Shown piece by piece: positions 1-10,508 of a stretch of 64,000 nt of DNA. The stretch covers positions 107,602,659 through 107,666,658 of the forward strand of contig CM061227.1 of assembly GCA_030844895.1 (NCBI GenBank), in the 5' to 3' direction. Within the stretch, counting starts at the first letter, position 1. Every line of letters begins with the position of its first letter. A program made the position numbers and the translations under genes. This DNA comes from Ambrosia x helenae (Eukaryota > Streptophyta > Magnoliopsida > Asterales > Asteraceae). The notes under the pieces were generated by a model. It saw only the letters and a program-made list of their open reading frames with translations, ran no database searches and was not told the DNA's origin.

Positions 1-1259
1 TAGAATGGATAATACCTGCTGTAGATCAAAACTATGTTATTCCATGGTTGGGCTGTATACCAGTATATCATTAATGAATACTAGGGTAGACTTCCTCATT
101 AAGGCTTGAAAGGTGTAATTCATCAGATATTGGAATGTAGCAGGTGCATTAGTCAGCCCGAAGGGCATGACCACAAACTCAAATAACCCTTGGTTAGTTC
201 TAAAAGTTGTCTTGTGTATATCTTTCTCTTCCATTCTCACTTGATGGTATCCAGCCCTGAGATCCAGCTTGGAAAACATTGTAGCCCCCCTAACTCATCT
301 AATACCTCTTCAATGAGAGGTATTGGAAATCTGTCTTTAATGGTTGCCTCATTTAGTTTCCTATAATCAACACGGAACCTCCATGGCCCATCTTTATTTT
401 TCACTAACACCACAGGAGATTGCAAATGCACTCTTACTGTTTCTTACAACCCCTGAGTCCAATAATTATTTTGTCAACTTCTCTAGTACATCCTGTCCAG
501 CAGGATATCTATAAGCTCTTTGATTAATGGTCACATTTTCATCTTTCAACATTATTCTGTGGTCACAATCTCTCTTTCGGGGTAAACTATTAGGAACTGC
601 AAACACATCTTCAAATTGGCTGAGTAATGCTTGCAATGCTTCATTTTGACTTTCATTTCCCACTTTTGCCATGTTGATAGGCCTCACTAGTGGAAGATTG
701 CAGGCTAAACATTTGAGCAGAAACAACATCATCTTGCTTTAATAACTCTTCCATTTTCTCAGCAGAACATAGTGTTGTCACCTTATTAGAATCAATACCT
801 TTCAACTCCACCCATTGTTTATTAACTTTGAACCTCATTGTTAACTTTTTTTAAAGTTCCACATGATACCATCCAGGGTCTGCAACCATTGAACCCCTAA
901 AACCATGTCATAGTTAGTTAGAGGAACCAAAATAACACTAGTCTTAAACAAAATACCCTGCATCATCCACTGAAAATCTTTTCACATTTCAGTTTCTTTC
1001 CATCAGCCACAGTCACACTAATTTCAGAATTTCTTTAATTGGACACCTCATTCTTTGCCAAACTTTCATTCAAAAAATTATAAGTGGATCCTGAATCATT
1101 CAAAATATGTAATGTCTTGGTACCAATGGACCCGTGCACTCTCATAGTTGAATAAGAAGGCACTCCCATCACATCATGGAATTTAAAGAGATCTTTGGTT
1201 CTTGATCTTGTAAATCTTGATCCAAGATTTTGACATTTCCACTTCCCCATCTTCTTCAT
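1..1259 (-). pseudogene. Ty3/gypsy protease and reverse transcriptase remnant
   Basis: Broken pol region of the split gypsy element. At 37-279 the minus strand reads a reverse transcriptase palm (FSKLDLRAGYHQVRM, VMPFGLTNAPATF, then FINDILVYS, in which the usual catalytic FIDD is FIND). At 237-431 the preceding RT block (VVLVKNKDGPWRFRVDYRKLN) lies in another frame. At 1035-1180 a retropepsin-like LNDSGSTYNFL segment carries the D-S-G-S active-site motif. At 466-732 lies the protease-RT linker (FEDVFAVPNSLPRKRDCDHRI). Frameshifts separate the blocks and the catalytic Asp-Asp pair has become Asn-Asp, so no active enzyme is expected. The sequence runs off the left edge. Confidence 0.85.
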
Positions 1260-1459
1260 TAATCTTACATAGTTCTATGGAGAAAAATTGTTTATTCTTA
1301 CACACATGACCCTGAGAGTATTTCTCATTACATCCAAAACACTCTCCTTTGGCTTTCTTTTGTTCAATTTCCTTATGAGTCAAGGTACACTTTCTGACAT
1401 TAACAGGTTTAGGGCTTGATAATAAGGACAATTTGGTAGTGTTGTCCATGGTATATGGC

Positions 1460-1525
<66 letters not shown>

Positions 1526-2334
1526 GTGGTGGTGGTGGTGGTGGTGGTCGTAAGTAGTAGTGGTAGTGGTGAGTGGTGGTGAGTGGTGGTGGTGGTGGTG
1601 GTGGTGGTGGTGGTGGTGGTGAGTGGTGGTGAGTGGTAGTAGTAGTGGTGAGTAGCAGCAGCAGCAGCAGTAAAAGTGAGTAGTGAATAGCGAGTAGCAG
1701 TATCAGTAGCAGTAGGCAGCAGCAGTAGTAGTAGTAGTAAGTGTTTCTGGTTATCTTTGGAATTGTGGTTTGGATGGCAGTGTTGGCCTCATCCTGTATT
1801 CTTGCTAGGAGATAACCCTCAGGCAAATTTATAGGTCTAAACAACCTAACCTGATAACCTATTTCAGGTTTTAATGCCCTCAAATAAAGGCTAACAACAT
1901 ACTCATCAAGATAGTCACTTTAGTCAAAGCCCTATCAAATTCTTGATTCAGTTTTATCGAGGGTACCAGTTTGTCTAATTGCAGCCAATGCACCCATGGC
2001 ATCTTGGTTCAATAACAGCCCAAATCTTGCAGTAACTACTATTTATATTCATTCCAACTCATACCGTCTATAGTACCCCGCTTGATTGAACAAAAGACTG
2101 ATGTCAGAGTAAAGCCATATCTTCCATATGAGCAATTGCATGTTTTACCTTCAAGGTTTCAGGAGTGGCATCAATTGAAAAGTAATGTTCAACTCTACAT
2201 AGCCATTCTTCCATATTTTCCCCATTGAACTTAGGGAAATCAATCTTTGTTAGTCTAGTATGACGTGAATTATGAACCATTCCAGTATTTGGATGACTGT
2301 TATGGATCATATTATTATCATTATGCATGTGTAG
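1260..2334 (-). pseudogene. Ty3/gypsy gag remnant (3' part)
   Basis: Gag portion of the split gypsy element. At 2104-2358 the minus strand encodes a capsid N-terminal segment (TKIDFPKFNGENMEEWLCRVEHYF). At 1770-1883 is a capsid C-terminal segment (ALKPEIGYQVRLF, then LARIQDEAN). At 1270-1449 is a zinc-knuckle-like block (ECFGCNEKYSQGHVC). A simple-repeat expansion (1460-1740) sits between capsid and knuckle. The N-terminus of the same gag lies at 12937-13183, beyond the nested element. Frames are interrupted, so no complete Gag can be made. Confidence 0.8.
1460..1740. repeat. Compound microsatellite inside gag: (TTA)n, (GGT)n, AGC/AGT-rich
   Basis: About 66 bases of TTA repeats (1460-1525) are followed by GGT/GTG-rich runs to about 1660 and AGC/AGT-rich triplets to 1740. 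It lies within the gag fossil, between capsid and zinc-knuckle segments. Because every unit is 3 bp, the minus strand remains open through it, encoding runs of Tyr, Leu, Thr, Pro and Ile. No protein role is implied. Confidence 0.9.
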
Positions 2335-2454
2335 TGTAACATCGCGCCTTTTTCCCAAGTGTTGAATTAATCAAACCACCAGTCCACCCACTATATACTT
2401 GATATATACATATGTATTTTTTTATTATTTATTCAGTTATTTATTTATATATTT

Positions 2455-2500
<46 letters not shown>

Positions 2501-2674
2501 TGGAACATATAAGCCAACACAACCCAAATAAGCCCAATCTCTAAACAAAACCTACAACCCAACCCCAACACCCCCTCCTGAGCCCATCTGACGCAACCCA
2601 AATAACCCAGCCCAGTAGAAGTCCAGCCCACTACCCCTTCCCCTCATCTCTGCATTAAAAAGAAAAAAATATGG

Positions 2675-2745
2675 TCGGGCCGGGGATCGAACCTGTGTCC
2701 CCAGCCGGTCTGATGTCAACGAATAACACCACCACTGCACCACAT
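2675..2745 (-). promoter_or_regulatory. Antisense tRNA-like Pol III module in LTR
   Basis: On the minus strand, TGGTGCAGTGG (2732-2742) fits the tRNA A box and GGTTCGATCCCC (2682-2693) fits the B box, 38 nt apart. A T-rich run follows (complement of 2660-2670), as a Pol III terminator would. The same module recurs in the 3' LTR with boxes at 10740-10750 and 10690-10701. The boxes are seen; transcription by Pol III is inferred. Confidence 0.65.
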
Positions 2746-3238
2746 GGTGCTTTGGTTAGAATCTAGGATCACTTTATTTTTAAAAGCTTCTTAAAAAGCC
2801 CAAACTTGTTTTCTTTTTCTCCCACTACACTGCTGTCGATCAGATCTGTGGGTAGAAACACAGTCAACAAAAATTCAATTGACCACTTAATTAGGACTAT
2901 TTTGGATGGAATCTCGTAAATGATTTGATCAACCACATTAAACGCATTAAAACAGCCCCTAAGACCCGTGTATCCAGCTTGATTTCGAGCATAATTGACG
3001 TGTTTATATTAACTTTGGTCAAAACTTTCTAAACCTTAAAACACGTAGGCTTAGTATAAATTAAACCCTCTGCGAGACCCTATAGGTGCTGAAAACTCTC
3101 TCACAACCCTCCATTTCTGTATTTAATCATCACTCGAAGTGTTATTGTTCGTGTTTGACTATCTTGTTGACCGAGCTAAAATCACACGATTTGTTATTGT
3201 AAGCACTCTTTTCTCTGTGGGTTTTGATCTTCGGAATA

Positions 3239-3281
3239 CACACAACAATAACCCTAAGATTAATTGGGTTATTGTTGTGTG
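3239..3281 (+). other. LTR hairpin, 16-bp perfect stem
   Basis: CACACAACAATAACCC (3239-3254) pairs perfectly with GGGTTATTGTTGTGTG (3266-3281) around an 11-nt loop starting TAAG. It recurs at 11242-11284 and 46359-46401. At 58423-58461 there is a stem of different sequence with a similar loop. Its position after a conserved GGGTTTTGAT context suggests an RNA structure in the transcribed part of the LTR. Confidence 0.85.
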
Positions 3282-3384
3282 ATTTAAACAATTGGAAATC
3301 TTAGGGCTTGTTTGTTCGAATTGGGGAAGAACACTGATTTTTCATTAGTGTTATATTTTAATCAAACTGAAACCAAACACAACC

Positions 3385-3484
3385 ACTGGTCTAGACCAAG
3401 TGGTTGTGTCTGGTGCCTTTGAACCAGTCCACGCGGGTTCGACCCCCGGCATCACCAAGTTTTCTTTTTTTTTTTTTTTTTTTT
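3385..3484 (+). promoter_or_regulatory. Sense tRNA-like Pol III module and T-run in LTR
   Basis: TAGACCAAGTGG (3392-3403) resembles an A box and GGTTCGACCCC (3436-3446) is a good B box, 32 nt apart, as in ordinary tRNAs. GC-rich flanks CGCGGG and CCCCCGGC can form the T-arm. A run of about 24 mostly T residues (3461-3484) follows. The 3' LTR copy has its B box at 11439-11449 and T-run at 11464-11486. Confidence 0.65.
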
Positions 3485-4366
3485 GAAACATTCAAGCTTT
3501 ATATATATAATTACTAGTATTTTAAAATTAGTTTTAAAATACTAAAACAACTTTATAAATTCTTCAAAAATTATTTTATGTTATCCTAGTAGTAGAGTTT
3601 AGCATACAATTTTTAGTTTTCTAAAAAATTATTTATTTAATATATATAATAAATAATTCAAGTTTATTCAATTTTATTTATAAAATTCTATAAAAATATC
3701 AAAACGGTTATATAAATTTCCACAAAATTTATTCTGAGTTTTTATAACATTAAACTTTCCTGTAATGATTTTTATTTCTGAAAAATCATTTATTTAATAT
3801 TTTTAATCAATTTTTGTTAGTTTTAATCATAAATAAATCATAATAAATTCATTTTTCAATATTTTTGCACTAAAATTTTAAATAAATTATTTCTATCCAT
3901 TTGAAACAGAAATACAATTTTTAATTTAATAATTCTTTAATTTTAATATTTTTAAATATTAAAGTTATAATTTGACAATTTGAAATAAATAGATTTAATA
4001 TTCTATTTTTAAGAAATTATTTTATAAAAATTATTTCCATACTTACAACTTTATATTGTGACCATCTTTAATTTAAAAATTTACAAAAAGACTTTTGTTT
4101 ATTTATTTATCAAATTTCTCTTAATTATTTTATTTGTTAATCAAACGAACACTTATCCCCAATTCGAAACCCTAGAATATATTTGTAGACTAGAAAGACT
4201 TAGACAAATTTATTACCTTAATTATAGGGTAATACTTGGCATCGTTGGGCAACACATATTCTATTTTCACGAGACATAACATTTTGATAAGGTGAGTTTA
4301 CATAGCCCCTTTCCTCTATTTTCACTATTTTTGGGGTGAAACATGTTTAAACATTTTATACTATCA

Positions 4367-7221
4367 CTAAGATAAGGATATCACTCCTGGCTTAGTGGTT
4401 AAGTTTCTTTTGGAGGGATAGATTCCTTGAGATTTGGACGTCTCCTATCTCGAAAGGAAAATGTTCCAAGATAAATAAATAAATAAAACATATAAAGAGT
4501 GAAACCATTCACCAAGGTATGGATATCACTCCTAACTTGGTGTTTTCGTTCCATTTGTAGAATAAAAATCTTCTTCGAGTATAATGAAAAGTAAAAGGAG
4601 AAAATCTATCTAAAGAAATATGGGAATAAAAGAAAACATATAGAGGGTAGCTTAGTTATAGTCTAGGTCAAAAGAATTTACTAATAACCCAATTCCCTAT
4701 AACCATGGCTCTAATACCAATCTGTAACACCCCAACTGATGGCGGAAACATCGAGGTGTCACGTAGTGACGATTGTTCAAAAGCACATGGACTAAAATGT
4801 AAATATTAATAGCAATTAACTTCCATTATTCAAAACGAAATACAAAGAGTCTTAATAGAAATCTCAAACATAGAAAATAAAGGTTCAACTTTTATTTAAG
4901 CACTAGGTCCAGCCTAAGCGTGAAAGCAAGTAAGATCAAACGTCACCTGAAACATGTACAAAATAATTTGTCAACACATATAATGTATTGGTGAGTACAT
5001 CTGTTTGATATATATAATACAAAACGTTTCGCAATTCTTGTGTTGTATACCGTTTGCAATTATGTAACTTAAGTAATGTCCGTTCAAAATCAACCCTATG
5101 TAATAAGTATCAAGAATCAAGAATCAAAACATTTTTTTAGTAATATGAATCACAAGACAATGACCAAGGTCTCTCAACAGAGTCACAAGGGGTATATACC
5201 ATAGTACTATTCATTGAAATGCCAGGCCCTCAAAGGTTAATGATTTTGACAAGTCATAGACACACAAATTAACATAAAGCAAACACACATGAGAATTGCA
5301 TTTAGTAAAAGAAATAGAAACTTGATTGTAAGTACATGAGTCACCCCAAAATGTAAAACAGTAAAAAGGGGAAAGATATACTCACAGTTTGCGAAAGCGA
5401 TCAAAATCCACTTAAGCGGTCGTGAGCTAAGTAATGGGAATTCCGAGGAATTCAACCTATAATGTGTAAGCATACTAATAAGGAAGTGTCTAAAAATTCT
5501 AAGGTAACTAAGGTCTAAGGCATTAGGGTTTGCTAAGTCGATTTGGGGAATTAGAGTTTTTTTTTTTTTATGATAAGTCGATTAATATAAAGTTGTATAA
5601 AATAATAATATACCAAAGTTTGTAAATATGGTTTAGGTAACATAATTATTACCAATTTAATATTTAGATAAAATATTTTGAATAATTAAGGCAAAATCAT
5701 TTAATTAATTACTTTAACTAATTATTGTAAATAATTACGATGATCATAAATATTGAAATAAAAAATATGAGTTACATGATTATCCGACAAATAATAATTA
5801 AGACTTTCCAACACAAGAAATATTTCTATTTTATAAGAAAAGTATTTATAAAATAGTTTCTAAATAATATAAATAAATAAATGATTAATTATATCTAATT
5901 AAATATAAATAAGATTAAAAATACAAGACATGAACCAAAAATATTATTTTATAGAAAATGGATTCTTTCTGATATAAATCAATGAAATTAATTTTCTCAT
6001 AATTTTTATAAACTTATTTATATTTAAAACTGATTTAATGAGATTAAATCATGTTTAAATGATTAAAAATAGGAAATTTAATAAAAACAAGTGTTTTCTG
6101 ATCCAATAATTTTTATCTCAGTTCATAATGTGTAGAAATCATTTCCCAAAAAGTTTGAGATTAAAATCATAAAAATTGAATTTTTAATGAATTAAATATG
6201 GTTAAAACAAATTAAATCAATAAAAATAATAAAATAAAACATTTTCCAGAAAATAAAAGAGTGATAATTTTCTTTAGAGTGTCAAGAAGCTACTCCTAAA
6301 TTTTTATAATTTTTGGAGCAAAAATGAATTTATTATGAATATTTCAAGTTCTATATATTATATATATTTATATAAAAAATGAAATAATGAATAAAAGACA
6401 ATAATTCAACCAAAAAGAAAGGGGAAATAACGCATGGTGTAGGACTCGAACCTGGATCATTTCCAGACACAAGCACACACCAAACCACTAGACCATCTCA
6501 TGTTTGTTGAATTTATTTAAAGAGAAAACTTTTTATCATGACTTCCATGTGCATCATCTTCTTCCCCAATTCTCCCTATAAACCCTAACCCTAGACTAAA
6601 ATTAATAAACCCAATACATACACGATTAACCATCTGTTATAAAGGGGTTTTGTTCGGAATTTAATGGAGAATAAAACGGCATAAAGAAAATAACCTTACA
6701 ATGTGTTAACGATGCTCGGAAATGAAGTGTAAGAGCCGAACAGAAACTTGGCCAATTAGACGCTATAACACGCGACTTAGGATAGTTTTTTTGTGGGTTT
6801 GTGTTGGGTAAAGGTGCAGAAACATTTGGGTAGGATTCATTTATATAATGATTCAACAAGACAAGCGTTTTGTAGTGGCCTTAAAGTCCGATCGGTTACG
6901 AAATTGAAACTCCATAAAAACTTGATTAAAACGCAAATTAAATGGAGAGTTAAGTCATTTAAGATGGAGATAAGTTATTGATGCCAAAAGAAATGGAAAA
7001 AACGTATAAATGGCGGGATTCTAAGCTCGCCGGAGACGAGCTCCGGTCGCCGGAATCCCCGACCGGAAAAACACGCAGCCACAAGAAGGAGGGATTTTTT
7101 TTTAAACTTTGACTCCTTGGCAGATCCAGTCACTCACTTTGTAACTGGGTTAGTGTATTATGGTTTAGGCTAGTTTTTTATTTTATAAAAACTTAACTTG
7201 GTTAACTAACTTAACCTAAAT

Positions 7222-7256
<35 letters not shown>

Positions 7257-7346
7257 AAAACGACGAAATTTATAGGGATTACAATGAAAATATTTAAAGG
7301 GCTATTTTTGTCTATTAGATGAAAGACGAGGGTGACGGATGTCACA
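4367..7346 (-). mobile_element. Reversed LTR-plus-leader fragment of a related element (family member 2)
   Basis: In minus orientation this is a 2624-bp LTR (4723-7346; TGTGACATCC start, GGGGTGTTACA end), then a primer site (complement of about 4704-4719, mutated to TTGGTATTAGAGCC) and about 340 nt of leader similar to 53405-53780. It lies inside the 5' LTR of member 1 in place of 52 bases (3' LTR equivalent 12371-12422). No TSD is visible and the rest of the element is absent, so it looks like a repair or recombination product rather than a clean insertion. Confidence 0.8.
6430..6500 (-). promoter_or_regulatory. tRNA-like Pol III module in LTR of fragment
   Basis: On the minus strand, A box TGGTCTAGTGG (6485-6495) and B box GGTTCGAGTCC (6442-6452) are exactly 32 nt apart. 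The A box is identical in form to that of several nuclear tRNAs. A T-rich stretch lies downstream. It is in the sense orientation of its own LTR. Confidence 0.68.
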
Positions 7347-7875
7347 GTAACAAAAAGACATAGTACAATCATTAACAATGATCAAGCCGCCTGTTTAGAT
7401 TATAGCGCTATAGGTCTGACAAACCCACCCCCCCCCCCCCCCGCATAAATTCAGGGATGATCGATAACAGTAACAACATTAAACTAACTTGCGAGTTAGT
7501 CATCAGTCGACACAAGGTTTGGTTGTACAAAGACGCATTGTTACATGTCGGAATCATACTCTATCATCATACAACTGTGATTGTTGTACAAACTATTGTT
7601 ATCAATTATATTCAAAAACCTATGTATTCTCACCAACTTTTGTTGACCCAAAATATTTTCAAACTTAACATGTTTCAGGTTCTACTTGCTTGAAGATTTG
7701 AGTTAATGCTTGAAGATGTGTGCATAGTATTATTCTTTTGATGTACGAATTCTTGTAGAACAATTGTATGTAATTTATTTAAATCATTTAATGAAATTTA
7801 TTATTCACCATGAGCTACTGAACAATCATCAATACGTGACATCCCGATGTTTCCGCCATCGGTTGGGGTGTTACA
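7347..7875 (+). repeat. 5' LTR of family member 1, right part
   Basis: Matches 12423-12931 of the 3' LTR and ends GGTTGGGGTGTTACA next to the primer site. A C-homopolymer of about 17 (7426-7442) is only 6 long in the 3' LTR, a replication-slippage difference. The 5' copy keeps a stretch near 7838-7856 that the 3' copy lost. Confidence 0.9.
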
Positions 7876-7878
7876 GAT

Positions 7879-7896
7879 TGGTATCAGAGCCATGGT
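7879..7896 (+). other. Primer-binding site (initiator Met tRNA)
   Basis: TGGTATCAGAGCCATGG begins 3 nt after the LTR end and matches the complement of the plant initiator-Met tRNA 3' end, the usual minus-strand primer of Ty3/gypsy elements. The following bases (TTATAGGGAAYTAGG) are shared with the other members. Confidence 0.92.
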
Positions 7897-8135
7897 TATA
7901 GGGAATTAGGTTATTAGAAAAAAAAAATAATCTAGTCTATAACCATAGGATTTAACCAGTACTTGTTTCTTTTACTTGCTATCCTCTATCTCCCTCCTAC
8001 TGTTATCCCTACTTTAATCCCTACAAGAAGATTGCTCTCCATCATTGGATCTACTCTTAGACTAATAGGACAAAATCCTCAGGTTTAGCCTGAACCACCT
8101 TGAGATCTCGTCGAAGTTCTAGATTTTAATAACGA

Positions 8136-8278
8136 ACACGTGCAATCTGGAAGGGTGAACGCCTGTATTCTGAGTCTTCTGGCTAGGCTGGCATTGCGCA
8201 TATATCCCAATCAGACGAGGGACCCGGATGCCTACCTGGGAATTCTTGGGATGAGTGTTCACTTATAGGCTAAAGCAT
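8136..8278 (+). other. Conserved leader block
   Basis: A stretch of about 140 nt, from ACACGTGCAATCTGGAAGGG to AGGCTAAAGCATG, conserved with 48465-48604 and 60674-60814 although other leader sequence has diverged. It lies between primer site and gag start, where packaging and dimerisation signals of retroelements usually sit. It has no open frame of note. Confidence 0.7.
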
Positions 8279-8407
8279 GTATTCACTATGTTATTAGAAT
8301 CTAGAATCTTTGATAAGTCAACGTTTTCGTTTATTCGTTTTAATAAATGGATAAATGATTACATTCCTTATATTACCTCATTCATTTCATTGTGTCTCTT
8401 ACAGATC

Positions 8408-9629
8408 ATGCCTCCACGTCGCAGCACCCGCAATAACAATGGTAGTAATCATGAGGAAGGAAATAGCAACAATAACAACCACGACGCTAACCACAACAAC
8501 AACAATAACAACAACAACAATGGTGTTGATGCCCAACTGGCTGCAATCATTTCCCAACAAATGGCGCAACAAATAGCAACTCTTGTTCCTAACCTACTGG
8601 CTCAAGGCATCCAGATGAACGGAAACGGCAATGGAAACGGAAACGGAAACGGCAATGGAAACCACAATGGGAACGGGAATGGAAACGGGAATGGTCTCCC
8701 AGCTTGCACTCTTAAACACTTTAATACCTGTAATCCCCCTAAGTTCAGTGGAGATGAAGGAGCTACTGGTCTTCTACAATGGTTCGAGGGTATTTAGAAT
8801 ACCTTCATTAACAGTGAGTGTCCCAATAACTTTAAAGTCCGTTATGCTATGAGTGTTCTTCACAAACGAGCACTCACTTGGTGGAATGAGGAAAAGCGCA
8901 CCCGAGGAGCTGAAGTTGCACTTACTATGACCTGGGATCAAGTCAAGGAGATAATGAAAGATAAATTTTGCCCACGTAACGAGGTCAAGAAATTAGAGGA
9001 CGAATTCCACACCCTTGCTCAGGATAGTGGGGAAAACCTTGCTTATAATACCCGCTTCCATGAGCTCAGTCTGTTATTGCCCCCATAAGGTCACTCCGCT
9101 ACCTGTGGCCATCGAAAAGTATATCGGTGGTTTGCCCATGCAGATTCAAGACAAGGTATGGGGAAGGAACCCTGCTACCCTTGAAGAGGCCAAGCGTTTA
9201 GCAGCAACCTTAACTGACAATCACGTAAAGAACGGTACCTTAGTTCGGAAAAGCGAGAAAGCAAGTATTGTAGCCGAGGTAACTACTGAGAACCAGAAGC
9301 GTAAGGCCAGGGATCCTGATGTCAACTTCACTACACAAGCTTCTAACAAGAAACCCTATATAGGAAACTATCCACTGTGTAACACATGCAACCGACATCA
9401 TCCCACTGCTTCAGCATGTCGCTTGTGCACCAATTGTGGTAAGTATGGCCATCTAGTCAATACATGTCGCGAGATCCCAAACCCTAATGCCAACCAACCC
9501 ACCAACCCTGCTCAGGCTGCTAATCCTAATCGATACAACTATGGTCAGTGCTATGAATGTGGAGACCCAAATCACTTCCGTAACCGATGCCCTAAATTAA
9601 ACAGAGATCAAGACCCTCCAGCTACCTAA
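8408..9629 (+). pseudogene. Gag of family member 1 (nonsense and frameshift)
   Basis: Starts MPPRRSTRNNNG. An Asn-rich stretch and an (NG)n tract occupy residues about 20-95, then comes a Retrotrans_gag capsid (LKHFNTCNPPKFSGDEGATG, LTWWNEEKR, FCPRNEVKKLE). Two CCHC knuckles end it (CTNCGKYGHLVNTC and CYECGDPNHFRNRC), both intact. A TAG at 8795-8797 interrupts the capsid where relatives read Met-Glu, and one extra C in the run at 9080-9084 shifts the frame. Full length would be about 405 residues, as at 61051-62268. Gag would package the RNA; this copy cannot make it. Confidence 0.88.
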
Positions 9630-9890
9630 CAGCAAGTCTCACCATTTGACTATTGGTTGCTTTTATTCTATGTATTGACTCTATTTGAATAATAAATTCT
9701 AGTATTGAAATTTTTGTCTGGGAGTTGTTTACATGGTATAATCATAATGCATGATTGTTTGAATATGAACTAATTATCTAAATCTATACAACTACAACTC
9801 ATATACTGTGCTTGTTGTACCTATAAACTTGCTTGCATAAACATGTTATCAATTTGCAATCTATGTGTATAATAATTGTTGCACTTAATA
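9630..9890 (+). other. Non-coding 3' interior of member 1
   Basis: AT-rich sequence following gag. No pol homology is visible in any frame between the gag stop and the polypurine tract. Confidence 0.7.
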
Positions 9891-10070
9891 GAGGTTATCA
9901 TGCCTTTTCAACAGACGGGAGAGGCCCTACAACCTGATCCACGACTGGTGGAGGCTATCGAACCTACTCAACGATTGGTAGAGGTCATTATGCCTTTTCA
10001 ACAGTCGGGAGAGGCCCTACAACCTACTCCACGACTGGTGGGGGCTATCGAACCTGCTCAACAATCGGTG
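9891..10070 (+). repeat. Two tandem 90-bp repeats
   Basis: GAGGTYATYATGCCTTTTCA begins each unit, at 9891 and 9981. The units differ at a handful of bases. The period is a multiple of three and one frame stays open across both (9876-10097), reading a doubled IMPFQQ-GEALQP-PRLV peptide. Whether that peptide is made is unknown. Confidence 0.85.
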
Positions 10071-10103
10071 GAGTCACAGAAGGACGCAGAACTTTAATGT
10101 AAG

Positions 10104-10145
10104 GTAAATTGGTGATTGCGGTCCGGAACGTAATCATGAATTTAC
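10104..10145 (+). other. Conserved 42-nt imperfect palindrome
   Basis: Arms GTAAATTGGTGATT and AATCATGAATTTAC flank a centre containing TCCGGA. It recurs at 62968-63009 and, inverted, at 52094-52135, always in the 3' interior of a family member. It could fold as RNA or act as a DNA site; function is unknown. Confidence 0.75.
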
Positions 10146-10335
10146 AGGTACATTAAGGTAGTGTGAAATTCTATCAAGGTTATAAACCCTAGTTGTCTGG
10201 TAGTTCATCAACCCACACTAAACACGAGACAGTTATTCTATTCATGTCATGTTATAACCCAAATCACAACTATTTTTATTTTTACCCAATCACTTACAAC
10301 CCTGTGTTTTCAATAAACTTCGGGACGAAGTTTCT

Positions 10336-10350
10336 AAAAGTAGGGGAGAC
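10336..10350 (+). other. Polypurine tract
   Basis: AAAAGTAGGGGAGAC directly precedes the 3' LTR; it is the plus-strand primer of reverse transcription. The same tract, with small changes, is at 63426-63438, and inverted at 51446-51460. Confidence 0.9.
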
Positions 10351-10473
10351 TGTAACATCGCGCCTTTTTCCCAAGTGTTGAATTAATCAAACCACCACTC
10401 CACCCACTATATACTTGATATATACATATGTATTTTTTTTATTATTTATTCAGTTATTTATTTATATATTTTA

Positions 10474-10508
<35 letters not shown>

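Larger units (their letters stand above)
2335..4366 (+). repeat. 5' LTR of family member 1, left part
   Basis: Matches 10351-12370 of the 3' LTR. It contains, in order, an (AAT)n microsatellite (about 2456-2501), an antisense tRNA-like module (2675-2745), a 16-bp-stem hairpin (3239-3281), a sense tRNA-like module (3385-3455) with a T-run, and a long AT-rich segment. The match breaks off at 4366, where the reversed fragment begins. The short peptide at 4058-4279 is simply an open frame in the LTR and recurs at 12062-12283. Confidence 0.9.

Noticed and set aside
9876..10097. Tandem 90-bp repeat as a CRISPR-like array
   Set aside because: Two adjoining copies without spacers in a eukaryotic retroelement.
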